Made by a program: the position numbers and the translations under genes. 8,092 nucleotides of DNA. Origin: Anaerolineales bacterium UBA5069 (GTDB lineage: Bacteria; Chloroflexota; Anaerolineae; Caldilineales; Caldilineaceae). The stretch spans positions 1-8,092 of the forward strand of contig DIAV01000157.1 of the NCBI GenBank assembly GCA_002415895.1. Direction: 5' to 3'. Each line of letters begins with the position of its first letter. Within the stretch, counting starts at the first letter, position 1. Shown piece by piece: positions 1-6,688 of this stretch. The notes beneath the pieces were generated by a model. The model had not been told where the DNA came from. It saw only the letters and a program-made list of their open reading frames with translations, and made no database searches.

Positions 1-198
1 GTAGAGCGCATTGGCGCAATCGACCGCATCGCCAAGCTGCGTGGCCTGCGCGGCAAGCGCGCTGTCAGCCGCTGCAGAGGAGAGGAGCGCATCAAAATGA
101 TCGCACTGCGCAACGACCGCGGCGACGGCAGCCTCGTATTCAGGCGATGTCAGGCTGGAATAGACGTTGCTCACATCCCATCGTGGTGGGGTGCTCAT
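1..198 (-). CDS. pepF: M3-family oligoendopeptidase (PepF type), N-terminal part only
   Basis: The first 66 codons of a gene that leaves the window at its left edge. The start is the ATG complementary to 196-198, with an AAGGAA Shine-Dalgarno sequence about 10 bases upstream. The protein begins MSTPPRWDVSNVYSSLTSPE and continues as an alanine-rich helical segment. The 'RWD-S-VY-SL-SPE' opening is typical of PepF-like metallopeptidases of family M3, whose N-terminal helical domain precedes the zinc-binding HExxH catalytic domain. That catalytic domain would lie beyond the window, so activity cannot be judged. Members cleave short peptides in the cytoplasm, which would fit with peptide import encoded further right, although the two loci are separate. 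The gene lies downstream of the MerR-like gene on the same strand, separated by the inverted octamer array. Family recognition comes from the N-terminus alone. Confidence 0.72.
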   Translation of the reverse strand, partial: MSTPPRWDVSNVYSSLTSPEYEAAVAAVVAQCDHFDALLSSAAADSALAAQATQLGDAVDCANALY

Positions 199-240
199 GG
201 GGCGGCGTTCCTTGCTGAGACATGGGGGTGGATGGTAAGA

Positions 241-400
241 GGTTGATTGGTTGACTGGTTGACTGGTTGACTGGTTGACTGGTTGACTGGTTGACTGGTT
301 GATTGGTTGATTGGTTGATTGGAGTAGTAGCTAACTTGTCAACCAGTCAACCAGTCAACCAGTCAACCAGTCAACCAATCAGCCAATCAACCAGTCACCA
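241..400. repeat. Inverted array of 8-base tandem units (large potential hairpin)
   Basis: The left arm (241-320) holds ten head-to-tail copies of GGTTGAYT: one with GATT, six with GACT, three with GATT. A 17-base spacer (321-337) follows. The right arm (338-400) carries the reverse complement as five perfect GTCAACCA units (338-377), then three degenerate ones, the last one base short. The arms can pair over about 60 bp with a loop of about 18 bases; several mismatches become G-U pairs in a plus-strand RNA. The array fills most of the gap between the MerR-like gene and the peptidase gene and overlaps the last codon and stop of the former. It could end or weaken transcription of the MerR-like gene. 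There is no T-tract, and it is not a CRISPR array because the units have no spacers. Its origin is unknown. Confidence 0.93.
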
Positions 401-1318
401 CCAGCCGCGCCGCTTGGTTTGTGCGGCGCGCTGCATTTGCACAAACTGCGCCATCTGCTGCTGCAGCGCGGAGACGGTGCCCTCCAGCGCACGCATGCGC
501 GCCTCAAGGCGCTCCTTGCGCGTCTCTTCGCGCCGCTGATATTCGGCCAGACCCCGCTCCAATTCGAGCATGCGGTCGCGCAGCTTGCGATTTTCATCCT
601 TGAGGTTAAAATTGTCCTGCACCACCACGGAGACCATCTCGCGCATGGATGCCTGGCTGTTGAGCACGGTTTGCTGGCTGCCGGCGATGGCCCCCAGCAT
701 GTCGCCCAGCACAGAGGGCACGGCCAGCGCATGGGTGGAGGAAGCTGTGCTGGCGTCATCGTCCAGCATGGTGGTGACTGTGGGCAGCGAGGCGGAGGGT
801 CGCTCAGGCTCAATGCGCCGTGGTGTTAGGTTCTGCTGCACCTCGGCATCGCTGTAGCCTTCGTCCAGCAGCGTCTGGACTGTGCGCAGCACGGCAATGT
901 CTGCCGCACCATAGCGCGGCGCATCGCCCGCAGCGGTGGGGCTGAGCAGCGGGGCAAAGCGGCGGTTCCAAGTGCGCAACATCTCCGGGCTGATGTCGAG
1001 GTGCTTGGCAACCTCTATGAGCGAGTAGTTGCTCTCGGGCGAGCCACCCTGCGGTGCGGATTCCTGCGGTGTGCGACTTTGCGCCATGGCGGGTGCGCCC
1101 TCTCCGGGAGGCGCGGCAGACTGCGATATGGCAGAGGCATGTTCTGGGCCCGGGGGCGCTGCGCCCGGCTGGGGCTGGGCAGGGGAAAGAGCCTGCACCT
1201 CGGGTTGAGGTGCAGGGATCGGGTCTGCACGAAGGCCCGCAGGTGGGCCTGCAACAGGTTCCGCCGGCGCAGGCATCGGCGGGTTAAGGGCGCGCCTTAC
1301 TCGTCCATGACGTGCCAT
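395..1318 (-). CDS. MerR-type HTH protein with disordered N-terminus and C-terminal coiled coil
   Basis: A protein of 307 residues in three parts. Residues 1-95 are rich in proline, alanine and glutamine and look disordered. Residues about 98-165 form a MerR-type winged helix: YSLIEVAKHLDISPEMLRTW, then an arginine-rich turn, 'RYGAADIAVL', and 'LLDEGYSDAEVQQNL'. Residues about 225-300 are a heptad-rich, strongly charged segment (LKDENRKLRDRMLELERGL), probably a dimerising coiled coil. No effector domain or metal-binding cysteines are visible, so it is not a classical metal- or drug-sensing MerR; a DNA-binding or architectural role is inferred. The ATG overlaps the end of the DUF1232 gene by 22 bases, suggesting translational coupling. 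No clear Shine-Dalgarno sequence is seen, and the ATG at 1276 (residue 15) is an alternative start. The stop codon lies inside the last unit of the inverted array. Confidence 0.8.
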   Translation of the reverse strand: MARHGRVRRALNPPMPAPAEPVAGPPAGLRADPIPAPQPEVQALSPAQPQPGAAPPGPEHASAISQSAAPPGEGAPAMAQSRTPQESAPQGGSPESNYSLIEVAKHLDISPEMLRTWNRRFAPLLSPTAAGDAPRYGAADIAVLRTVQTLLDEGYSDAEVQQNLTPRRIEPERPSASLPTVTTMLDDDASTASSTHALAVPSVLGDMLGAIAGSQQTVLNSQASMREMVSVVVQDNFNLKDENRKLRDRMLELERGLAEYQRREETRKERLEARMRALEGTVSALQQQMAQFVQMQRAAQTKRRGWW

Positions 1319-1632
1319 GTGGTGTCGACAATTGGCTCATCGCCTTTGCCCGCAACATCCGGCGTCGTATCGCGTGACAGTGCGGCATCTCCCATGGAGA
1401 CAAAGAGTTTGACGGCCAGCAGGACGACGGCAATGTCATCGAAGGGCAGGCCGGGAATCAAGTCCAGCGGGAAGAACCAGTAGATCGCCGCGCCCAGGGG
1501 CAGAATCAGTTTGAGGCTCATGGGAACATGGCGGCTGACAATCAGCTGGCTGGCGCGCTGCAAATCGCGCATAATGTCCGACGGGCGCCATCCGCCGCGA
1601 GTGAGCATACTGCTGAAGCTTGTGTTTCGCAT
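1297..1632 (-). CDS. DUF1232 (YkvA-like) small membrane protein
   Basis: A protein of 111 residues. The core at about residues 40-80 is hydrophobic and carries the DUF1232 signature: an aromatic 'YWFFPLDLIPGLPFDDIAVV' stretch, matching the family pattern Y-x-x-x-P-(I/L)-D-L-I-P-...-D-D. The family consists of small proteins with one or two membrane segments, and its molecular role is not established. The N-terminal 35 residues are basic and probably cytoplasmic; the C-terminal tail is acidic. The start is well supported by an AAAGGAG ribosome binding site 10 bases upstream and by a promoter just before that. It is the first gene of a minus-strand unit and overlaps the MerR-like gene by 22 bases, so the two are probably co-transcribed. 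Length is normal for the family. Confidence 0.85.
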   Translation of the reverse strand: MRNTSFSSMLTRGGWRPSDIMRDLQRASQLIVSRHVPMSLKLILPLGAAIYWFFPLDLIPGLPFDDIAVVLLAVKLFVSMGDAALSRDTTPDVAGKGDEPIVDTTWHVMDE

Positions 1633-1642
1633 ACGTGGTAAA

Positions 1643-1649
1643 CTCCTTT
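1643..1649 (-). promoter_or_regulatory. Ribosome binding site of the DUF1232 gene
   Basis: The minus strand reads AAAGGAG here, ending 10 bases before the ATG at 1632. It is the strongest Shine-Dalgarno sequence in the left half of the window and fixes the start of the DUF1232 gene. Confidence 0.8.
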
Positions 1650-1665
1650 ACAAGAACCGACGTTT

Positions 1666-1694
1666 AGTATATCCAATGATGAAATGCGTGACAA
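1666..1694 (-). promoter_or_regulatory. Sigma70-type promoter of the DUF1232-MerR unit
   Basis: On the minus strand the -35 box is TTGTCA (complement of 1689-1694) and the -10 box is TATACT (complement of 1666-1671), separated by exactly 17 bases. Five of six positions match the consensus in each box. Transcription would start near 1659, giving a leader of about 27 bases that contains the AAAGGAG site. The sequence is directly visible; use in the cell is inferred. Confidence 0.75.
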
Positions 1695-1875
1695 CCGGCC
1701 CGCCAACCAGTGCGCGGCGGTCGGCGCTACCGGCGACCTGCGGTGCACTGTGCGCAAACTGTCCTCCCGAGAGCCCATGCCCCGCCCAATTGCATCACGA
1801 TCGCAATCGACGCCTCCATCTCAGGCGCATACGCAGACTGAACCGCCGGCGCGGCCTGTAGCGCTCTTGACGACT

Positions 1876-3414
1876 ATGCCCATCACTGAACAGATGCTCA
1901 AGGAATATGCCCCGGCTTTGCTCGATATCATCGCGCAAATGCGCGGGGCCGAGTTTGACGCGACGGCAAGCAACCGCCTGCAAAGCGTAACGCTCCTGGC
2001 CGAAGAATTGACGAATCCTACGTCGATTCAGTTCACTTATCAGGATCTGGTGGACACCTACCCTGCGGTTGAACAGGCGGTTGCGCTGCTGCTGCGCACG
2101 GGGGGTGAGGTGGCCGAGGCCGACTTCACGCGCGAGTTTGGCGCGATTCGCGCCATGGGCCCCGCCAAAATGGAGCGCGAGTCGCCCTGGATGCAGCCCG
2201 AGGGTGCAGCCGAGGTGCTCTTTTACCATGGTTTGGTGGGGCGCGCCTTCCGCGGCGTGGGGCAGGAGGCGCACGAAATCATCTACCTGCCCGCCGATGT
2301 GGCGCCGTGGCTGCCGCGCGCACAAAGCGCCTCGCTGCCCAATGGGCTGCCCGTAACACCGGCTGCACCACCGCAGCGCTCGCGCACCATCAACGCCGAT
2401 GATTTCTTCCTTGAAGACATTGGCACGCTGCTGGGCTTTTTGCACAGTGATACACTGCGGCTGACGCCCACCGGCCCCGACGCCGAAGATGTGGACCGCT
2501 TTGTCAAGCGGTTGCAGATCCCCTTTGATGAGACAATGCCCGATCACAGCGTGCGTCTGGCGCTGCTGCTGCATGTCGCCAACCGCATGGGCTTGCTCAA
2601 GCGCACGGAGGGAGGCCTGATTCAATTGACGGGCAACCGCGTGCGCGCCTTTCTGGCGCAGACGCGCGCCGAACAGCGGCAGACGCTCTACGACGCCTGG
2701 CGCGAATCGCCCGAGTGGAATGATCTCTGCCGCACGCCGGGGCTGGAGTGCCCGGCAGGCGTGAGTGGCTGGAATGACCCGCTGCAAACGCGCACCGCCG
2801 TGCTGGAATTGCTGGGGCGTTTGCAGCCCAATGGCTGGTACCGTATTAGCGACGTGGTGGCCGCCATCAAACAGGTGCAACCCGACTTCCAGCGCCCCAC
2901 CGGCCGCTACGACGAGTGGTCCATACGGCGCGCGCGTACACCCGGGCAAACAGAGCCGAGCGAACTGCTGGCGGGTGTTGAACATTGGGACGACGTTGAG
3001 GGCGCGCTGCTCCATTTTCTGTTGCGCGGGCCGCTTCACTGGCTGGGCGCGCTGGACCTGGCCGAACCCTCTGCCGGTGATGAGTGGCTGATGTCGCTCA
3101 CAAGCTGGGGTGCGCGCTGGCTGGGCATGGACGTTGTCCAACCCCACGAAAGTCCCCAGCGCAATTTGCAGGTGACCGATGCGTTCATGATTATCCTGCC
3201 CGTAAATGCGCCCATTGAGGATCGCTTTCGGGTTGAACGTTTTGCCCAATGGCAGCAGAGCTTTCCCACCTATCAATATCAGATTACCAAGCGCAGCCTC
3301 GCGCGCGCGGCCAGTGATCACATTACGTCACAACAGGTGCTGGAGTTTCTCGCGTCGCGCACGCGCCAGATTCCCGACAAAGTCACGGCGGCGCTACAGC
3401 GGCTGGGACGCTAG
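1876..3414 (+). CDS. Stand-alone protein with XPB/Ssl2-like helicase-associated C-terminal domain
   Basis: A protein of 512 residues from the ATG at 1876. It opens MPITEQMLKEYAPALLDIIA and has winged-helix-like segments, including one around 'GAIRAMGPAKMERESPW' and 'AEVLFYHGLVGRAFRG', a pattern I associate with Chloroflexota proteins annotated as hypothetical or helicase-associated. The last 100 or so residues ('LQVTDAFMIILPVNAP', 'YQITKRSLARA', 'SQQVLEFLASRTRQIPDKV') resemble the XPB/Ssl2-like C-terminal domain (PF13625 type). No Walker A or DEAD/DEAH motif is present, so it is not itself a helicase; a nucleic-acid-related role is inferred. The frame stays open upstream to an ATG at 1684, but those 64 extra residues are low-complexity and would overlap the divergent promoter, so I prefer 1876. 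Neither start has a good Shine-Dalgarno sequence. It is monocistronic, ending at the terminator at 3490. Confidence 0.72.
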   Translation: MPITEQMLKEYAPALLDIIAQMRGAEFDATASNRLQSVTLLAEELTNPTSIQFTYQDLVDTYPAVEQAVALLLRTGGEVAEADFTREFGAIRAMGPAKMERESPWMQPEGAAEVLFYHGLVGRAFRGVGQEAHEIIYLPADVAPWLPRAQSASLPNGLPVTPAAPPQRSRTINADDFFLEDIGTLLGFLHSDTLRLTPTGPDAEDVDRFVKRLQIPFDETMPDHSVRLALLLHVANRMGLLKRTEGGLIQLTGNRVRAFLAQTRAEQRQTLYDAWRESPEWNDLCRTPGLECPAGVSGWNDPLQTRTAVLELLGRLQPNGWYRISDVVAAIKQVQPDFQRPTGRYDEWSIRRARTPGQTEPSELLAGVEHWDDVEGALLHFLLRGPLHWLGALDLAEPSAGDEWLMSLTSWGARWLGMDVVQPHESPQRNLQVTDAFMIILPVNAPIEDRFRVERFAQWQQSFPTYQYQITKRSLARAASDHITSQQVLEFLASRTRQIPDKVTAALQRLGR

Positions 3415-3489
3415 CGCAGCCGTGACCCCGCAGCGCAGGTCGTGCGCTGGCGCTGGCTATTAAGCAGGCTGCAAGAGCATGATATAAGG

Positions 3490-3530
3490 GCAGGATGTAC
3501 GCATGTTGCCATGCGTGTATCCTGCTTTTT
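3490..3530 (+). terminator. Rho-independent terminator after the XPB-like gene
   Basis: The stem arms are 3490-3505 (GCAGGATGTACGCATG) and 3510-3525 (CATGCGTGTATCCTGC). All 16 positions pair, two of them as G-U, around a TTGC loop. Five T residues follow directly, then G and three more T. It lies 75 bases after the stop codon of the XPB-like gene and just before the promoter of the transporter operon, insulating the two units. Confidence 0.93.
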
Positions 3531-3536
3531 GTTTGA

Positions 3537-3565
3537 TTGACAGGGGACAGCAAAGGAAGTATTAT
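3537..3565 (+). promoter_or_regulatory. Sigma70-type promoter of the peptide ABC operon
   Basis: A perfect -35 box TTGACA (3537-3542) and a -10 box TATTAT (3560-3565, five of six consensus positions) are 17 bases apart. Transcription would start near 3572, leaving a leader of about 137 bases before the binding-protein ATG at 3709. That leader contains a small hairpin (TTGCA/TGCAA) and a GCCCGCGGGC palindrome (3614-3623), but no riboswitch that I recognise. Confidence 0.82.
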
Positions 3566-3695
3566 CCCGCCAACCTCTGGGCAGGCAGGCTTGCAACGCT
3601 GCAATGACATGCCGCCCGCGGGCCGTCCTCACGCCCGATCCGTCGATTGATCTGCCTGTCTACTTGTCCACCGATAGCCGCCGAGCAAACCGAAC

Positions 3696-3701
3696 AAGGA
3701 G
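3696..3701 (+). promoter_or_regulatory. Ribosome binding site that decides the binding-protein start
   Basis: AAGGAG sits 7 bases before the ATG at 3709 but only 1 base before the ATG at 3703. This spacing favours 3709, which also gives a typical lipoprotein signal beginning MSHLRR. The longer open frame from 3604 is therefore not the real start. Confidence 0.85.
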
Positions 3702-3708
3702 TATGACA

Positions 3709-5538
3709 ATGAGCCACCTGAGGAGACTCAGACTGTATTCTTTCCTGGCAATTCTTGTTGTTCTCGCCATGGTTGTTGGCGCATGTGGCGGCGCAGTTGC
3801 GCCCGCAGCGTCAACAGGCACAACCGAGACCGCTGCCGAACCCGCTGCGCCCGCTGCCGGCGATCTGCCTGCAACCCCGGGCCGCGCAACCGACGGCGCT
3901 CTTTCCATGCTTTACTGGCAGGCTGTCTCCATCCTCAACCCCTACCTCTCTACAGGCACCAAGGATTTCCACGCCGCATCGCTTATCGTCGAGCCGCTCA
4001 TGTGGAATGACCCCGACGGCGTGCCCGTGCCCGCGCTGGCCGCTGAGGTGCCCACGCTCGAGAACGGTGGCATTGCCGAAGACCTGACGACCATCACCTA
4101 CAAACTCAAGGAAGGCGTGCTTTGGTCTGATAGCACGCCCTTCACTGCCGATGACGTGGTCTTCACGTGGGAGTATTGCACGAACCCCGAGACACCCTGC
4201 GCCACCGTCTCCAACTTTGAAGGCGTGACCAGCGTTGAAGCCGTGGACCCGCTCACCGTCAAGATCACCTTTGATGCGCCCAAGGCCTTCCCGTACGGCC
4301 CCTTCAACGGCATGTTGAGCCCGATTATTCAGAAGGCGCAGTTTGCCGATTGTGTCGGCGTCAAGGCCCAGGAATGCTCCGAAGCCAATACAGGGCCGAT
4401 TGGCACGGGCCCCTACATGGTGAACGAGTTCCGCGCCAACGACATTGTCACCTTTACAGCCAATCCCAACTTCCGCATTGCCGATCAGCCGCACTTTGCC
4501 GAAATCTCCATGAAGGGTGGCGGTGACGCCGCCGCCGCCGCGCGCGCCGTGCTCGAAACCGGCGAAGTGGACTGGGCCTGGAACCTGCAGGTGGAGCCCG
4601 ATGTCATTAACCCGATGGCCGAAAAGGGCATCGGCACGGTCTATGCCAGCCGTGGCGGCCTTGTGGAGCGCATTCTCATCAACTTCACCAACCCCGACCC
4701 GGCATTGGGCGAAGATCGTTCGAATTGGAAGGCCGACGGCTCGACCGCGCACCCCTTCCTCTCCGACATCAATGTGCGCAAGGCGCTCTCCATGGCGATT
4801 GACCGCAAGGTCATGGCCGAGCAGCTTTACGGCTTTGCTGGCGACCCCACCTGCAACATCGTCTCCGGCCCGCCTGCCGTTGTCTCCACCGCCAATGATG
4901 ACTGCCTCACGCAGGACGTTGAAGGCGCCAAGGCGTTGCTCGAAGAGAGCGGCTGGGTAGATGGCAACGGTGACGGCGTGCGCGAAAAGGATGGCGTTGA
5001 ATTGCGCATCCTCTACGCAACCTCCACCAACGCCGTGCGCCAGAAGGCCCAGGCGCTTGTGCAGCAGTGGTGGCAGGAAATTGGCGTTGCCACGGAGCTC
5101 AAGAACGTGGACGCAGGCGTCTTCTTTGGCGCTGACCCGGCCAGCCCCGACACGCTCAACAAGTTCTTCTTTGACGTGCAGATGTTTGCCAACAATCCCG
5201 ACACCACCGACCCGCAGACCTACCTTGCAGGCTGGCTCTGCGGCCCCGACGGCGAGAACATTGCCATGGCCAGCAACGGCTTCAACGCACAGAACTACGA
5301 GCGCTGGTGCAGCCCCGAGTATGACGCACTCTTCGCAACCTATGCCGGCACCAAGGAGCCTGAGGCCCGCGCTGAACTGGCCAAACAGCTCAATGACATG
5401 GTCGCGCAGAACTACGTAAACCTGCCACTCATCTTCCGCGGCGATGTCTCCGCAGGCGTCAACAGCCTTACGGGCGTGCGCATGAACTCGTGGGACAGCC
5501 AGCTTTGGAACATTGGCGAATGGAGCCGCGCGCGCTAA
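3709..5538 (+). CDS. Family 5 solute-binding lipoprotein of a peptide-type ABC importer
   Basis: A protein of 609 residues. Residues 1-26 are a lipoprotein signal: basic start (HLRRLR), hydrophobic core, and lipobox VGAC with the lipidated cysteine at 26. An Ala/Pro/Thr linker follows to about residue 60, then the SBP_bac_5 fold: 'ILNPYLSTGTKDFH', 'YKLKEGVLWSDSTPFTADDV', 'TGPIGTGPYMV', 'NVRKALSMAIDRKV' and 'DGNGDGVREKDG' near 418-429. The protein captures peptides or similar solutes outside the membrane and delivers them to the two permeases encoded next. The mature part has eight cysteines in close pairs (157/164, 215/223, 382/399, 511/534), suggesting four disulfides. Family 5 members also bind nickel, sugars or oligosaccharides, so the ligand is open. 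Family assignment is strong and the length is normal. Confidence 0.93.
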   Translation: MSHLRRLRLYSFLAILVVLAMVVGACGGAVAPAASTGTTETAAEPAAPAAGDLPATPGRATDGALSMLYWQAVSILNPYLSTGTKDFHAASLIVEPLMWNDPDGVPVPALAAEVPTLENGGIAEDLTTITYKLKEGVLWSDSTPFTADDVVFTWEYCTNPETPCATVSNFEGVTSVEAVDPLTVKITFDAPKAFPYGPFNGMLSPIIQKAQFADCVGVKAQECSEANTGPIGTGPYMVNEFRANDIVTFTANPNFRIADQPHFAEISMKGGGDAAAAARAVLETGEVDWAWNLQVEPDVINPMAEKGIGTVYASRGGLVERILINFTNPDPALGEDRSNWKADGSTAHPFLSDINVRKALSMAIDRKVMAEQLYGFAGDPTCNIVSGPPAVVSTANDDCLTQDVEGAKALLEESGWVDGNGDGVREKDGVELRILYATSTNAVRQKAQALVQQWWQEIGVATELKNVDAGVFFGADPASPDTLNKFFFDVQMFANNPDTTDPQTYLAGWLCGPDGENIAMASNGFNAQNYERWCSPEYDALFATYAGTKEPEARAELAKQLNDMVAQNYVNLPLIFRGDVSAGVNSLTGVRMNSWDSQLWNIGEWSRAR

Positions 5539-5569
5539 CTATGCGCCCGCTGCTGTAAAGGTGCTTGTC

Positions 5570-5606
5570 ATGCGTGGACCGGAGGAAGTGCCTCCGGTCC
5601 ACGCAT
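5570..5606 (+). other. Perfect intercistronic hairpin between binding-protein and permease genes
   Basis: The arms 5570-5585 (ATGCGTGGACCGGAGG) and 5591-5606 pair perfectly over 16 bp around a 5-base loop (AAGTG). No T-tract follows, so it is not a standard intrinsic terminator. In its place, 31 bases after the binding-protein stop and 54 bases before the permease start, it could protect the upstream mRNA end or cause partial termination, giving more binding protein than permease, as known for other importer operons. A weak promoter-like TTGACT (5612-5617) follows, but no good -10 box is present at normal spacing. Confidence 0.85.
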
Positions 5607-5659
5607 ATACCTTGACTGCCGTATCTGCGCACAGCCCATATTAGAAAGACGCCAGCCTC

Positions 5660-6676
5660 ATGGGCGCATACATCACCCGCCGCCTGCTCACAACAATCCC
5701 CACCATTCTCTTCATCTCGTTCGTCATCTTTCTGATCCTGGATCTGGCGCCGGGTGACCCCACCTCCAACCTGCCGCTGAGCGTGCCCGCCGAAACGCGC
5801 GCCAAAATTCGCGCCAACATGGGGCTGGATGATCCAGTGCTACCCCGCTACGGCAAGTGGCTGAAGCAATTCTTTGTGGTGGAGCCGCTCTTCTTTGTGC
5901 AGGACGCAACGGGCGTCGCCATTCCGTGGCTGGACGAGCAAATTCGGCTGACTTCGTGGAACTCGCGCGGCGTGCCCGTGAGCACGATCATCGCGCAACG
6001 GTTGCCGCAAACCCTCTGGGTGGTGGGCGTCAGCTACTTGCTGGCTGTGCTCTTTGCCATTCCGCTGGGGGTTTTCGGCGCATACAGACAGAACTCATTG
6101 TTTGATCAGATTAATAGTGTCATTGCTGTGATTGGCTTCTCGCTGCCTACATTCTTTACGGGCCTGCTGGCGATTCTGGTCTTCAGCGTCTGGTTGGGAT
6201 GGTTCCCCACCATCTACGACACCACGCTTAAGGTCAACAGTTGGGATTCGATGATCAAGCAGGTGCGGCAGATGGCGCTGCCTGTGCTTGTGCTCACCTT
6301 CTTCCAGATTGCGCAGATCAGCCGCTTTACACGCTCATCGGCCATTGACAACTTCCGCCAGGACTATGTGCGCACGGCGCGCTCCAAGGGGCTGGGCGAG
6401 TGGCTGGTTGTGGCGCGCCATGTGGTGCGCAACAGCCTCATCCCCGTGGTGACACTGGTGGCGTTGGGCGTGCCGGCCATCTTTGGCGGCGCGATTGTAA
6501 CGGAGCAGATCTTTCGTGTAAATGGGCTGGGCGCACTCCTGATCCTTGCCATTCAGGGCAACGACATTCCTGTTGTGCAAACGTGCCTTGTGCTCTATGC
6601 AATTCTGGTGGTCGCCTTCAACCTCATTGCCGACATCATCTACGGCTTTCTCGATCCGCGCATTCGCTACAGCTAG
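5660..6676 (+). CDS. dppB: DppB-type ABC transporter permease
   Basis: A protein of 338 residues, normal for DppB/OppB. The N-terminus MGAYITRRLLTTIPTILFIS forms the first membrane helix and is followed by the family motif 'LAPGDPTSN'. A periplasmic loop (about 35-112) leads to the BPD_transp_1 core (about 113-335) with five further predicted membrane helices. The EAA loop at about 235-262 ('DYVRTARSKGLGEWLVVARH') is intact, with the conserved glycine at 244; it docks on the ATPase subunit. The C-terminus 'ADIIYGFLDPRIRYS' is typical. It forms the translocation pore with the DppC-type protein encoded 12 bases downstream. There is no strong Shine-Dalgarno sequence before the ATG, and a perfect hairpin lies upstream, so its translation or mRNA level may be lower than that of the binding protein. 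The substrate, dipeptide or longer, cannot be told from sequence. Confidence 0.93.
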   Translation: MGAYITRRLLTTIPTILFISFVIFLILDLAPGDPTSNLPLSVPAETRAKIRANMGLDDPVLPRYGKWLKQFFVVEPLFFVQDATGVAIPWLDEQIRLTSWNSRGVPVSTIIAQRLPQTLWVVGVSYLLAVLFAIPLGVFGAYRQNSLFDQINSVIAVIGFSLPTFFTGLLAILVFSVWLGWFPTIYDTTLKVNSWDSMIKQVRQMALPVLVLTFFQIAQISRFTRSSAIDNFRQDYVRTARSKGLGEWLVVARHVVRNSLIPVVTLVALGVPAIFGGAIVTEQIFRVNGLGALLILAIQGNDIPVVQTCLVLYAILVVAFNLIADIIYGFLDPRIRYS

Positions 6677-6688
6677 GGCAGGCATCCT

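Noticed and set aside
241..400. CRISPR array
   Set aside because: The 8-base units are contiguous with no unique spacers and the array inverts in the middle; no cas genes are nearby.
303..539. Plus-strand coding region translating the octamer array
   Set aside because: Its peptide is only the repeat read through (STSQPVNQ-type) followed by the antisense of the MerR-like gene; there is no ribosome binding site or recognisable domain.
1795..3321. 508-codon open frame on the minus strand opposite the XPB-like gene
   Set aside because: Long antisense frames are common in GC-rich genes. The plus strand shows recognisable domain motifs and a terminator, while the antisense product has no known motif and an odd Arg/Gln/His-rich composition.
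3604..3708. N-terminal extension of the binding protein from the ATG at 3604
   Set aside because: The AAGGAG site and the lipoprotein signal both place the start at 3709; the upstream residues would put an Arg-rich stretch before the signal peptide.
3811..4752. 313-codon minus-strand open frame inside the binding-protein gene
   Set aside because: It is opposite a confidently identified family 5 binding protein, and its Gly/His/Val-rich sequence matches no family.
5612..5644. Separate promoter for the permease genes
   Set aside because: TTGACT is a fair -35 box, but the best -10 candidates (CATATT, TATTAG) match only four of six positions and lie 19-21 bases away.
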